Below, in pieces: positions 36,980-48,989 of a stretch of DNA of 64,000 bases (its first letter is position 1; each line of letters opens with the position of its first letter). The notes below the pieces were generated by a model. The model had not been told where the DNA came from. It made no database searches and saw only the letters and a program-made list of their open reading frames with translations. Source of the stretch: Neurospora tetrasperma FGSC 2508 (Eukaryota > Ascomycota > Sordariomycetes > Sordariales > Sordariaceae); assembly GCF_000213175.1 (NCBI RefSeq), contig NW_009799100.1:953992-1017991 (forward strand), given 5' to 3'. A program made the position numbers and the translations under genes.

Positions 36980-39900
36980 CTCTATTATTAAAGAAATTAA
37001 TAACCCTTCGGTAATTATATTACTATTGTATTTTATGGATCCTAAATCCCTTTTCTAGGCCTTTCTAAATTCCGATCCAGCCGCGGCAATATATAGGGGT
37101 ATAGCCTACTTTGTAGATAACCCTATCAAATTATACTATATACTCTATTAGTTAAGTTTAATTCGTACAATATCTAGCTAATATACGTATTTTATTGGCG
37201 ATAATCGAATTAATTTAGAAGATATTAGTAAGGCTATTTTCCCGTCCGATTTTATCTACTTTCGATACCTCGATAATATCGATAGCTATAACTACCTATA
37301 CCGATTACCCTATAAAAGTATAGACTATATATTCTATATCGGGCGTATTAAAGCCGTTAGTAATAATTATACTAGCGAGTATATTGACTATCCAGGCGAG
37401 GTTACCCTAATTATTTAAGAATATTTAATGATTAATAATATCGAAGATGAATTCCCTAGTGTCGGCCTTAGTGTATAGGTTAATAAAGACTTTAAAAATT
37501 ACGAATTAGTACTGCGTATAGAGCAGGAATATTGAATTCCCGAATACCTAGCCGACAATTTTGTACCTAGATTAGTTAATTTCTTTAATAGTAACCCGTT
37601 AAATGACCCTAGTCCCCCAATCGACAATTCGAAGAAAAAACCCAGAAAGCTATTTAGGAAGTATCCGACTATATTCGATAATACTAAGAGAAGGGGTCAC
37701 TATTTGGTTAGACGTATATTGCGGGAGGAGATTATTAACGGTAGAAGGATTATTCCACTTGCTTTAATTCAATTGCTTCGTACTGAAATCGAGTTTAAGA
37801 TATATAGCCGGTAAGTCTTCGAAGAATATTGGAATAAGGTTAAAAACCCGGCTTTAGAGGTTTTAAGCTATTCAATATTAATTTTTGTTAATAGGTTGGT
37901 ATATATTGTAATATACGCCGATTGGGTATGGGGATGTACCAATCGCCAGCCGGTTTACTATATAGAAAAGGTCGAACTAGAAACGCTAATATTTTCCTAA
38001 CAGTATTCGGCCCGTACGTATCCAATTTCGAAGCGGTTATTAATGCAATGGGCTATTTGATGCCGCTTAACGAAGGTATTGTGATGGATATTAGGGGGAA
38101 ACCAATAGTAAGTAGTATTAGTATTTACTATATATTATATTAGTAATGTGCCTTAATAAGATAAGAATTGTGGCGTGACCGGTTCTGCTAGGTTGAAATT
38201 CTGTCGATTTTACTTCATTAGACTAGACTATATAGTTAATAAATGGAATATTATTAACGATACCTTCAGTATTAATCGATTTTACGATTATTACCTACAA
38301 ATAAAGTACAAGGTTGACTATAATTTATAGAAAAAAGGGGATAAAAAAATTTACTAGACTCAATAGGGTATTAGTAAGATATAGCCAGTATTATTCGACT
38401 TAATACTAGGTTTAAATACAATAATAATTCGCCTACCCGACCCAGCGTATTCCGAATTTGAAGGCATTACAATACATATGTACGAGATGTTGATAGATGC
38501 CTTCCTTATACCTACTTCCAGGCTTGAATATTACTGTAACCTATAAAAGTGGCTATTCCCCCCTGATTGGAGTTCTATACTGTTACTAAAATATTATATT
38601 AAAAGTTACGAATTATTAGCATATAGTAAATGGTCTATTATTGCACCCCTTCTGTTTGAGGCGTAATTAGATAAAGATTATTTTGATCTATATATCTGGG
38701 ACGCTTGGAAAGACAAACTGTACAATAAGTGGCGACCCAACCTAACCGACGATAATTGTATTGGCGCTGTAGTGAAGGCTCTAGTTATAATGGCTCGTAG
38801 TAATTTAGTATTCATAAATACTAAGAATTCCTAAGTAGAGTACGAGTATTTGGAAGATTTTATTTATGCTGGAAGACAATAGTATATATTGATGTGCCAA
38901 GCGGCGGCAGAAAGTATAGCCAAAAACCCGAGAACCGAAGCATTCAAGACTAAGGCGCGTACAACCGAGTTACTACTATCATAGGTTTTATCTAGGCGGT
39001 TATTAATAGCTATACAATTGAAACGGTTATTTATACCTTCGATATTGGGACGGCCATCTTTAGTTCCGTTTATTGTCCTCGATGATAATAATAATAATAA
39101 TATAAATATAGTAATTAACGATAACGATGATATAGACGATAGGGATAATATTGCCCCTATTGCCGACGTAGTAGCCGATGCAATAGCCCAAGCCAGTAAT
39201 ACCGGCTTGCTATAGCGTATAAAAATGTATATTAAAAAGGCACTGCGTCCTAATATTTATATTAGTATATACTACGGGGATATATATAATAAATATAGTC
39301 CGCTAGGTGTTTTGAATGTGCTGGTAGAAGAGAAGTATTATAAGTAAGTCTCCGCGGCCTGCTATATGCCCCTGAAATGGCCGCCCTTAAAATGAAAATT
39401 CGCTTAATAAGTCTTGGCGCCGGGAAGCTTGTGTGCCGTACCGGGCCTACTTCTTTATTGTAAGTAGACTGTTATGAAAAAGCGATTAGCTTCAATAACG
39501 ATATTAATTGAATTAATACTAACAATAACGACTTCCAAACGCCTTAAAAAGATAATAGAGACTATTAATAGCCGAGATATTGAAAGGTTTATCCTTTAAT
39601 ACGAATGTATTGTACATACTATTCAATTCGTTATACTTAATACTTTCGCCCTATCCGACCCTATATTAATACGCTAGATTAACGAATTCGCTTAGTATAC
39701 CCCTAGTATCTTCGAAAAAATGCTGCAACGGGAAGATCAAGTTCGAATGGGACTTATAGATAATAATGACGACGAATTCAATATTAATCGCTTAGTAGAC
39801 GACACCTATTTGCGCCTAGTAGTGTCCGGAAGATTCCAAGACGGTTTAATAAAGAGGATATACTACCCTATTGCTATTGGAATTAATTGCGATACTAGTT

Positions 39901-40560
39901 AACTATATTGCCTATTGCTAACTTCTAAATAAATAGTAAATGTATTTTGTCGGGCTCTAAAGTAGGCGTACGAATTCGATTATAGTATACCATATATGGT
40001 CTTTGGTTTTGGTATTATATAATATAGTACCTGGGTATCCTTTTCAAATAAGTAAGTTTTTATCCCTATCCTTATTCCTATCCTTGTCCTTATTTCTATC
40101 CCTACCGTTGTCCTAACTTGTTACTAGTCAATATGTTTAATCAGTTGGAGAATACTAGATTTCTAGACGAATACTACACAGACGGTTATAGCGATAGACA
40201 TAACGCCGGCTATTATATTACAGTATTAATATATGTATTATTATACTATGTCCTGCAATATTAATAATGCAGGCACAGTATCGATGCTTTTATAATAGTC
40301 TGTCGTTATACAAAGGAACCTAAGCTAACTTTCTTTATATAGAACCTACAAGCGGTACACCTTTAAGATTGGCGACTATATTCAGTATAGGGATGTAGAT
40401 AACGGCAAATTCGGCCGTATAGATCACATCTTCACATATGAGCAATCCCGCATGCAAGAATGCCGTATCTTCCTTGTACTAACTAAAGTGGTGCCTATTA
40501 CTATACCTAGACGGATAATATTATAGTTAAATTTGCTAATGGTCGAAGATACCAACGAGT
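36980..40560 (+). pseudogene. P2 coding remnant (transposase-like)
   Basis: Order of visible blocks: 'YRGIAYFVDNPIKLYY' (about 37105-37150), 'YTSEYIDYPGEVTLII' (about 37370-37415), 'EYLADNFVPRLVNFFNSNP' (about 37530-37600), 'RRGHYLVRRILREEIINGRR' (about 37690-37750), 'MGMYQSPAGLLYRKGRTRNA' and 'NIFLTVFGPYVSNFEAVINA' (37930-38050), 'DKNCGVTGSARLKFCRF' (about 38160-38210), 'LNTIIIRLPDPAYSEFEGIT' (about 38410-38475), 'ARSNLVFINTKN' (about 38790), and C-terminal 'IDHIFTYEQSR' (about 40420-40455). The 'GMY..PAGL...R..N..LT.FGP..SNF' and 'D..C...C' combination is familiar from large fungal transposon proteins. Stops and frame changes make it non-functional. The superfamily call (Plavaka/CMC-like) is tentative. 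Confidence 0.5.
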
Positions 40561-41575
40561 GTATTATTATTGGACTGCTAGCTATCCAAGCGCACCGCAT
40601 TTATATTATTAATGTCTCGAAATTGATAGACTGCGAGAAACGTAGCTATTAACCTATTTAGGCCTAGGTAATTTAGGATATTATTTTGATATAGATTATC
40701 CAATTTATATTATGAATATTGTCTAACTATATATTACTTATCTATAGGGAGTTATATAATTTCTAGAAGGTACGTAATATATAAGCGCTTTGACGATCTA
40801 ATGGCTAATATTCAACTCGTTTGTATTATAGGTATTGTATTTAGTCTTTATCTCCGGAATTGTATTATCCTAACTCGTATTATTACTATATTACTCCGCC
40901 ATATTGCCATATAGTAGTACTAAAACATCGGATCTTCCTCCGTAGAACTCGGTTATTAGAAATCTAACAGCCCGCTATAGTATTTTTATTACTATAAGCG
41001 TACTGCTTCCTAATCGTATATATAATTTAATCGCACATTGTATTTACGCAATTGTTTTATCTATGCCGGCGCGCAGCGTTGGCCGCCGGGCAGTAGGGGG
41101 GGCGTATACTATAGATATTGGATTTTCCTCCGGTCGGTTCGGCTATTAGAAGTTTTATAGCCCGCCGTATTAATATTCGCGCATTATATTTATTTATTAA
41201 CTATAGCGTTCAATTATATACATTACATTCATTGGCTGCTAGGTAGGCTATAGGGGGGCTGATGGGGATCGGGATTCGGGATTCGGGGTAGGTTATATGC
41301 TGGGTGCTGGGCAACCGCCACGATAGGCCGGGGTTCTATAGCGCGGATGTACTGCAGTTGACTAAGGTAGCTAATATAGTGGGTCCGTAGAGAAATGCAC
41401 TGCACTACAATACAGGTAATCAATCGATATTCGTACAATTTGAATCACTAGTACTATACGATTGATCGCGACTTCCTTAATATGTAGTGCGACGGTCGCT
41501 CGCGCAAGCTCCTTCCTGCTCTGGAGTCGGTTACGGTGTAAAAGTTCAATTGCTCTTGCTAAATGTGGACTGACA

Positions 41576-41595
41576 CTACGGTCCGCGGACCGTAG
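41576..41595. repeat. Perfect 20-bp palindrome in the P2 terminus
   Basis: ctacggtccgcggaccgtag is its own reverse complement. P1 has a related 'ctacggtcctaggacggttcg' (about 36691-36721) and the orphan terminus at 51 kb has 'cgaaccgtcccaggaccgtag'. A structured site in this position is therefore a family feature, perhaps a transposase-binding or cruciform site. Confidence 0.8.
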
Positions 41596-41780
41596 GATCT
41601 ATGTAACCGTCTGCGGACGGAATTTCACTAATACACTAGAAGGAACAATAGACCGTTGAGCGACTGTTGGGCGACTGTTCCTTCAGATGGGGGTCCGGCA
41701 GTTATGAATTAATACTATCTATAGGCAATTAAAAGTAAATAATTTAAACGAAATTCAATATAGTAGGGATAATAATAGGT

Positions 41781-41842
41781 GTTAATATACAACGTTATTA
41801 GTATACGACGTTGTTAGTATGCGACGTTGTTGGTATCCGACG
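41781..41842. repeat. 16-bp tandem repeats
   Basis: About four units of gttgttagtatgcgac, degenerate at the left end (gttaatatacaac, gttattagtatacgac, gttgttagtatgcgac, gttgttggtatccgac). They lie between the P2 terminus and the MULE arm. Confidence 0.8.
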
Positions 41843-41859
41843 TGTAAATGGCTGGCGGT

Positions 41860-42007
41860 AATGGGTATAATTGATTGTAGGAAAAAGCGTGAAAGAAATA
41901 ACCCGAAAACGGGATTTACAATATTAAGTATTATCAGCTGTATGGTCCCACAATTTTTGGATTTTGGGTGTAAGTAGGGAATGGGGTGGGTGTGCGGAGG
42001 GTTACTC
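41860..42007 (-). mobile_element. MULE-family terminal arm, inverted and truncated
   Basis: The reverse complement of 41890-42007 aligns with the left arm of the MULE at 28777: 'gagtaaccctccg-cacacccaccc', then 'aattgtggga', then 'cagctgat', then 'attgtaaatcccgtttt'. The element ends at 42007 (gttactc). No partner terminus was found to the left, so it is a fragment or a solo arm. The 81-aa minus frame here is only the arm read through. Confidence 0.7.
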
Positions 42008-43545
42008 ATTAGCATACCACCTACCACCGAAGGCAGAAGATAATAACTTAAACATACTACGAATCCCTATACTAATAAGATTATTCAAACGAACTAGAAG
42101 ATATTTTAGTAAAAGAAGGTAGGAGGATTAGCGAGATACTTACTATCACATCTATATAATATCCCAATTCACCCAAACTAGGCGAGGTTAATAATGATTA
42201 TAGCTACGTTTATAGACTTTCGAAATATCTATAATATATACCCTATTTGTGAGTAAAACTAGTAAATTAATAATTAGAAGCTCGCCCTGTTCAATGAGCT
42301 GTAGTTCAAAAGTACGATCAATGTAATCAATAGGCTTAACTCTAGTTAATACAAGGAAAACGCGGCGTTCATTATACTTCTTCTACTCGTATGTAAACAT
42401 GTGATTATTACGGCCAATATTATTATCGCCGGCCCCGGGGGCGCCGGGGCCGGGACCGGGGCGGTAATACCTAATATAGTTACCAATACCGAAGGTATAA
42501 CGTCGAAGGGTATTAATATGAGTTAGATATTAATTTATATTAACTATATCCCCCGATCTCGGGTCGAAAAAGGAGCTCAGGCGTGTTCTTGGGTAGTCAT
42601 TTAATAACATTAATAGTCAGGCATATTCTTAACCTACTCTTGAGGGGTATTAGAGTAGTATAATTATACTGACGTGTACTAACATCATATATACTACACA
42701 CGCGCATCACATTGAGCAAATACTTATAATACTTCGGCCGGGCTCCTAGAGTAATATACTAGATTACTGTGTGAATGCTACTATCAGTCGATTATATTGC
42801 CTGGCAGCTAGTACTTGGGGAGTTCGGTATCTCGGTATAGGCATAGGACGGATATAGAATAGGTAAATATACCTATCGGCAAATAATAATTTCTTACTAT
42901 ACTATAGATTGCTAATAGTAAATTGTAAGATCCATAGACCGTAATCCAATTCGTATACTCTAGATAAGGTACAACGAAATTAATTAGATATTAATATAGT
43001 AGAAAGAAGTAAGTAGGATTTTCTAGTAATAGGATAGTAAATTCGCCGTATGTCTATCAATTTGCTGATGATTCTAGGTTGAATATACGTATCGTTGGCA
43101 GAGTCTGGGATATTAATTTAAATTCTTCGATTTACTTCCTTTTTTCGGACTAGGCTGTCGCTCGTCTTCGTATAGTACTTAGCTAGGGGTATATAGAAGC
43201 CTATTTGCAATCACATTACCGTCCTAGAGCTGTAAATCCATTTTTACCATCAAATTACCGTTATAAGAATGTAAATAGTATTTTACCGTTAGTTCGCAAT
43301 TTACTGTCGGAGAACATTTTACCGTAGGGCGTTACAATATACCAAGTCGTGAAAAAGGCCTAGAAAGGAAGTTATAATTATAGGCTCATACTTGTTTTAA
43401 AGTCGTATATACGGGTGGATCTTACGGTCGTAAATATTAAAAGTAATTGCGATAGGAGGGTTTTACTAATTGAAGACCGCCCTAGCGCGGTCGATTACTA
43501 TTACTATTACTATTATTACTACTAATACTACTACGTATGAAATAA
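42008..43545. other. Unassigned stretch, partly unmutated
   Basis: 42200-43500 holds patches with normal CpA content and no long ORF. One GC-rich stem (42421-42469) is described separately. 43210-43330 has four spaced words of the form 'tttacc(g/a)t/c..' (ccatttttaccatcaaattaccg, tattttaccgttag, cattttaccgtag). No RNA gene, TIR or protein motif could be supported. Confidence 0.35.
42421..42469. repeat. Very GC-rich nested inverted repeat
   Basis: ccggccccgg (42429-42438) and ccggggccgg (42444-42453) form a perfect 10-bp stem around gggcg. An outer pair tattatcgcc / ggcggtaata (42421-42430 and 42460-42469) pairs 9 of 10. It is an isolated G+C spike in AT-rich DNA. Confidence 0.85.
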
Positions 43546-43797
43546 AATAGTATATTAAAGAATAATATAAATAAAGATCTACCTATTGATGTAATTATAG
43601 AATCTACTGTTAGTATAGCTATTGCTAAATACAACGAAGGTATACTTAAGAGTATTGTTAGTTACTGTATTATAGAATGCGACGAAAGCATATCTAAAAG
43701 TATCGCTAATTACTATACTACTAAATGCAATGAAGGTATATCTAAAAGTATCGCTGATTGCTATATTGCTAAATACGACGATATTGTTAATAAGTAA
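43546..43797 (+). pseudogene. Open frame with 16-residue repeats, no Met start
   Basis: An 84-codon stop-free frame ending TAA at 43797 holds three and a half 48-bp units (43621-43668, 43669-43716, 43717-43764, 43765-43797), each reading like T-x-K-C-N-E-G-I-S-K-S-I-A-D-C-Y. Codon-phase conservation with changed third bases suggests it was once translated. It has no ATG and is probably the 3' end of a larger gene whose start has decayed. The periodicity fits an amphipathic helix repeat. I do not recognise the family. The minus-strand RGG copy C ends 60 bp to the right, tail to tail. Confidence 0.45.
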
Positions 43798-43856
43798 TAA
43801 TTATATAAATAGTCTAATAATATTGATAATACAATACTAGATGTACTGGATATAAT

Positions 43857-46041
43857 TTAAAGATGTAAAGACTTTATACTAATGTCCACTATCTCCGATT
43901 CCAATATTAAAGCAAATATACTATTAGAAGTCGCAGTAAGGGGTATGCGAGTGCGCCTGGGAATAGGGGGCGTAATGCCGGTAACTATTAAAAATAATCG
44001 GCCACCTCGACTACCTCGACTACCTCAACCACCTCGACCACCGCCATGACTACTATAACCACTAGGAGGACTAGGAGGACTAGGAGGACCAAGAGGACCA
44101 GGACATTTATTTCGAAAATCGGGAAATGCTTCATTGTACGGAATATTGTAACGACCACCGACTTAAAATTGATATTCCTATTTAAATAACCGAATTAGAG
44201 TATATTTACAATTTATATAGTTATTTTGACCATAACCACCTCTATTCATACCTATTCAATAGTCTTATTAATAATTACCCTAGGGGCTACTATATTAAGG
44301 GCTATAATATTAGGGACTATACTAAGGATTACTTATAATATAGAGGACTACCCTTGCCTATACTACCCTAGTAGCTTTATTAGGAAGAATAGCCGCTAGA
44401 ATATTAACTGCGTTTATTATAGTAATTACCATTATTATAACTATAGCTCTAATTATTATAATTAATACTATAGCTATAACTACCTTAGGAGCTATAACCG
44501 TAGTCGCTTTAGGATCTATATCCCTACTACTAATTATATTAATAGTCAATATAGTTACTTTAATAACTATAACCATTCCTATCCTTATTATAGCTACACC
44601 TACTACTATTTATATTATTATTGGGATAGTTTAAATTAAAAATATTATATTCTTTCTCCGCCGGTATAAGTTGCTATCGATTAGCCATCGGATAATTGTC
44701 GGTTCTAGGTAGAAGAGGCAATTTATCGATAAGGGTATTTTTAAAGTAGTCTAAATCTAAAGCTTTAGATAGATTAATAACTATGGTAACTTATTCTAAT
44801 AGTATATTAATAAATTAGTCGCGTTCAATATCCTTATATTAAGGTATAAAGGATAGAATTTCGTATTTGTACTGTATTTCCCGATGGAAATTCTTATTTA
44901 TAACCTATAATTTACCTAATTAATAATTTATATTTATAACCCGCTCGAATTTAATAACCCGAAGCCAAATAAGACTTATATCCTAAAATTCCATTTCTAT
45001 ATAGAACTAAACGAGTAATTACTTATTACCAAATATTTCCTCGTAGTTAATATACTTAACGATATACGTATATATCTAATCGAAAGTATACTTGTTAATC
45101 CAATTTAAAATTAAAGTCTTAAATTCTCGTTTATACTATAGATTCGGAGTATCCAAATTATAGTTAAGGATATAAGGGTTATCTAAAATAATATCGAAGA
45201 AGAATTACCGTATAATTGTAATAAGGTAATAAGATTTCAAAGTGCGGTACGTATCTAAGGTATATTTGCGAAGGATTTTGAACCTAGTCTTCCGGGCATC
45301 GATTTGGTAATTATATACCTATTTGATAATGATTTTAAAAAATTAATTGTAATAAAATAGAAATAATACTTATTAGAACTCTTTATGAATTTTATTAATT
45401 ATAGTTAAATTATCCCCCGGTATAGTGATACCTCTCGGGATATCTCTAAGTAACAGGGTCTTAGGAATTCCGGGATTTGCAATATAGTAGTAATTATCGG
45501 TAATAGGATTATATTATAAACGAAGTAGAATATTATTAGTTTTTTAAATAGCCTATAGACTAGTACGGGTTAGTTCTTAAAAAAGTTTGGAATAAGTATT
45601 TTCTAATCGGTTAATGCTATTCCATCTTCGTTGAATTAAGGTACTTTAATTACCTATACCGCTATAGTTATTATCCGGGGTCTTAGGAGTATTAGGTCTA
45701 TTATAGTTGTTAAAGTCTTCTTCGTTTAAATTGCTAAAGTAAGTAGCATTGTCTTCGGAATCTTCGAAATTAGAACGATTAGTTTCCTAGAACCTACCTA
45801 TTATATTAGGAGTGTTTAAATGATTGGAAGTACTAGAGCGACTACTAGTCGGAGTACCGGAACGATTGGGGGCGCCAGATTAATAATTGGGAGCGCTAAA
45901 TTAATAATTAGGAGTATTAGAGCTATTAGGAGCACCGGATTGACGATGAAGAGCACCGGAACGATTGGGGGCTCCAATATCGCCAAGGTCTTCTTTATCG
46001 TTATTGAATTAGATAGTCTGAAAAATGCTTTCAATATCCAT
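43857..46041 (-). pseudogene. RGG-type unknown family, copy C (broken, best preserved ends)
   Basis: A minus-strand gene remnant of about 2.2 kb (about 728 codons). A plausible start Met is at 46041 (MDIESIFQTI). Next comes a repeat zone of GAPNRSGAP/NYQSGAPN type (45830-46000), Ser/Thr/Asn-rich 'TPTSSRSSTSNHLNTPNIIG', acidic 'NFEDSEDNATYFSN', a central block with 'RKTRFKILRKYTLDTYRTLK' (about 45215-45290), and a Tyr/Ser/Asn/Gln-rich prion-like zone (44300-44600, seen as the 72-aa hydrophobic shadow frame). A collagen-like GPPSPPSPPSGYSSHGGGRGG tail (about 44000-44100) precedes the signature 'ITPPIPRRTRIP...IKSLHL', stop at 43857. Prion-like and RGG segments suggest an RNA-binding or condensate-forming protein (inference). 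Gag of an unknown retroelement is an alternative. Confidence 0.6.
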
Positions 46042-46674
46042 TGTTAAATATATATTAATTTTTTAGATTATAGCGACTAAAGGAGGCGTATAACTAGAGG
46101 TAGATTTACTAGGAATAGAAGGAGGCGTACGGCTGGATATACTAGGGATAGGAGGTAGTATATACTGTAGCTAAATGTGCTGGGGATGGGAGGTAGTATT
46201 ATATTACCCGATTTAATATTATTGAATTTCTCGAAGAAGGAAGGTGAAATTGTAATCCTTTTTTTCAATTTCTATAAAACTATAATCCTCTTTACTAAGT
46301 TTTCCACTACTTTCTTAGACCGTTTCGGGGTTGAAAGTTCATTATTGGATTCGCAATTTCTAAGTTTAACTATAGGATTAATCATAGGATTGGCTATAGG
46401 ATTAGTTTTCTATTATTCGAATTCATACGCCGTTCGTATAGTTAAATTCTTTTAATATTCTAATTTATTACCAAATCGATCGGCCTTATTACATAGCCTA
46501 TTACGCTCTTCGAAATTCAGATTAGAATTTCGAGCTCGCTCCTTAATATTTTATAATTAAGCTTTCAATTTATTTAATTCATATTGTTCTTATTATTACT
46601 AAGTTTCCTTATCGACCCCCTCAATAGAGGGAATATATTATATACTCTAATTACTACGTAGTCGAACTTAATCT
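46042..46674. other. Upstream side of RGG copy C; no gene
   Basis: Contains direct repeats: 'ggaggcgta(t/c)(a/g)(a/g)ct' at 46082 and 46121, and 'gggatgggaggtagta' / 'gggataggaggtagta' at 46183 and 46146. Overlapping short open frames occur on both strands (46077-46268, 46177-46455), without recognisable motifs. It may be the promoter and 5' leader of copy C. Confidence 0.35.
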
Positions 46675-47060
46675 TATGTTTAATTACTATTATAATTAAA
46701 TAAAGGGGGTAATTAGTAGTTAGGAGGGGGGGGTAGTTGCTAACCGTAATTATAGTTACGGTTACGACTACAATTGCAATTACGATTACTATTGAGAGGG
46801 GGTAATAGTTAGTAATTAGGAGGAGGGGGTAATTATGAATTACAACTAAGGGGGGATAGTTAGTAGTAATTATATCCAATAAAAGAAGGTTATTAGCTAT
46901 AACCGAAGGGTATAGGCAATTAGTATTAATTATATCCAAAAGAGGAGGGTTGGTATTAGCCGTAGCTAAAGGGGGTGGGCAGTTATTAATTATAACTAAG
47001 GGGGGATGGTTTATATCAGTATTAACCGTAACTAAAGGGGGATAATTGCTAACTACGACT
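46675..47060. repeat. Imperfect minisatellite with G-runs
   Basis: Many copies of '(t)aactaa(a/g)gggggataattg/agttagtagt', spaced about 30-65 bp, encode NYPPLV-type repeats on the minus strand (121-aa open frame 46574-46939) and NYNQGG-type repeats on the plus strand. Because RIP makes TAG from CAG on either strand, the coding strand cannot be decided. Confidence 0.65.
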
Positions 47061-48760
47061 ATTACTAGTAAATAATCATCAATATTATAGGGGTTAGGTC
47101 ATTTTCTAATATAGTAACCATATATTATATTTCGACTAAATATAATACAATTATTAATATTAATATTATTAATATTAACTTATAATATCACTTTGGGTAT
47201 AATAGTCGGGGGTTGGGGATACGCAAATCGTCTGGTTGCTACTTGGGAATCCTTAATTAAGGAATCGGTTGAATTAATTGTAGTATACTTAGAATGAATA
47301 ATCTTTTTAAAATCCTTTTTAACTACAATCCGAGGGCTTAATCCAGCCGGTAATGTAATATTACGTTAGCCCTATTAATAATATTAGTAATATTAAAATT
47401 AGTTGTTATATAGGATAATAATTTATATAGGCCTATACTTTAAAAATCTATTAATAAGTACTAATTATATATATAAACGTTTATACCGGCTTTATAAGGC
47501 TTATAGTAGGCAACCTAAATATATTACTAATAATCTACTATTATTCATAATCTTTATAATCGTTTTTATAATACTAGCTATTGTTATTATCATTACAATG
47601 TTAGTAACCCTCGAAGCTAATAATCCTTTTAATTTATTAATTAACTATAGAGGCAGGCAATTTTCTCTTCCTCTTTATAGAGCCCTCTATCTAAATAATA
47701 ATATTAATCGGTCCGGGCATAGAATTAAATTAGGGTAATATTTATAGTAATAATAATTTAGAATAATTTATAAAGTCGGAGAGGGGATTTAGTAATAGTA
47801 ATTATGAATTCCGAAATATTATTAGAGGAAACGGAATTCAATTACGAAGGGTAAGTAAGATAGGAATTTTTAACTTCGTAGTTAAAGAAATAAGGTTTGG
47901 AAGAGGAGGAAATTGGAGAGGGGAAATAGCCAATTGTGATTTATATATTTACTTAATCGTCGACTAATACTTTCGAATATTAGGATAAATAATACGTAAG
48001 TAATTAGTTCTTATTAAGGACAATACTAATAAATATAATTATAATAGTTCTATTATTTTCATTTAATAATAGCGGGGCAATTATTTACTCCATTCTAATC
48101 TATATTATCCAATATAAATAGTATTGAAAGTTCAAATAATGGAATAGAGTACTACGTATTTAATCGTTTTTAATACTCTGCCGGCCCTATCCTTTAATTG
48201 GTAGATTATACTACAAAGTTAAATAGTGGAATATTATTAATGCGTAGGGTATAGGGGTATAGGGAGTAATTTCTAGAACTTTCTATATAAATGAATAGCT
48301 TTTTAAAGTTAAATAAAATAGTAAGGTCTTTAATAACGAGAAGTAAATATAGTAATAAATTATAATATTAATTTACGTTCACTAGCACTTATATAAATAC
48401 GGTCTATATAATAAAATAGTTTAAATAGGTCTAGAATACAGATAAATACCCGTAGGGGTAGTTAATTACCTTCTAAACCCCAATCTTAGTAGGGGAAAGT
48501 AAATCTTAACCGTTTAAGACTATATATATATATATATCAGCCATATAGTATTTATATTACATAGAAGTAGTATTAATAAATATTTTAAATGAATCGAGTA
48601 CCTATACTTTTATATATTAAACTTCTAAATTAAATATTTAGAGTACTATATATAATTTTTTTACTCTCTATATAATGTAAATACGAATCTCTACCCCTTA
48701 TAATAGACTCTCCCTTTTGTAACCAAATCTCCCTTTTATAACTTTCTTTACCGAATTATA
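47061..48760 (+). other. Unassigned region with long plus-strand Gln-substituted frame
   Basis: 47403-47738 is an open 111-aa frame (Tyr/Leu-rich, one hydrophobic segment, ending NRSGHRIKL), most likely fortuitous in AT-rich DNA. At about 47796-48590 one frame reads as a long protein if TAG/TAA are taken as decayed Gln ('MNSEILLEETEFNYEG' at the start, 'GRLYYKVKQWNIINA' at about 48200). I recognise no family. It lies between RGG copy C and the N-terminal fragment at 49 kb. Confidence 0.3.
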
Positions 48761-48989
48761 TTTTATATTTAATTACCCTACCTAATTTAAGTCATTCTAA
48801 CTATACCTAAACGCAAAATTAAAGTAGGTAAAGACGATAACCTATTATAAGTAGAACGTCTTATTACCAAACCAATACTACTCAGAGCCGGTTTCGGTAG
48901 ACGTATACCCCTCCCTAGGATTTATCTATATTATTAATAACAACAACCCAACCCATCTCGACGCTCAAAATTAAAATTACCAAATTCTA

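Larger units (their letters stand above)
36832..41706 (+). mobile_element. Large transposase-like family, copy P2 (near complete)
   Basis: P2 follows P1 directly in the same orientation and ends with cagatgggggtccggca(g) at about 41706, matching the P1 end. The left end was not resolved: no inverted copy of the terminus is seen near 36832. The 3' about 450 bp (41230-41706) are rich in CpA and GC and contain a perfect 20-bp palindrome. The coding part is less mutated than P1, with several stop-free runs (37922-38143, 39018-39215, 39720-39902). Confidence 0.55.

Noticed and set aside
41782-42027. 81-aa minus-strand ORF
   Set aside because: It is a reading of the MULE terminal arm; the 28777 arm gives a similar shadow (28745-28945).
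44358-44576. Hydrophobic 72-aa ORF suggesting a membrane protein
   Set aside because: It is the shifted-frame reading of the Tyr/Ser/Asn/Gln-rich zone of RGG copy C.
46675-47060. CRISPR-like array of spaced repeats
   Set aside because: Repeats are degenerate, spacing is irregular, the spacers are themselves repetitive, and the sequence is eukaryotic.
47403-47738. 111-aa ORF with one hydrophobic segment as a possible real gene
   Set aside because: No conserved motif, AT-driven composition (Ile/Leu/Tyr/Asn), and no supporting context; kept only as part of an unassigned region.
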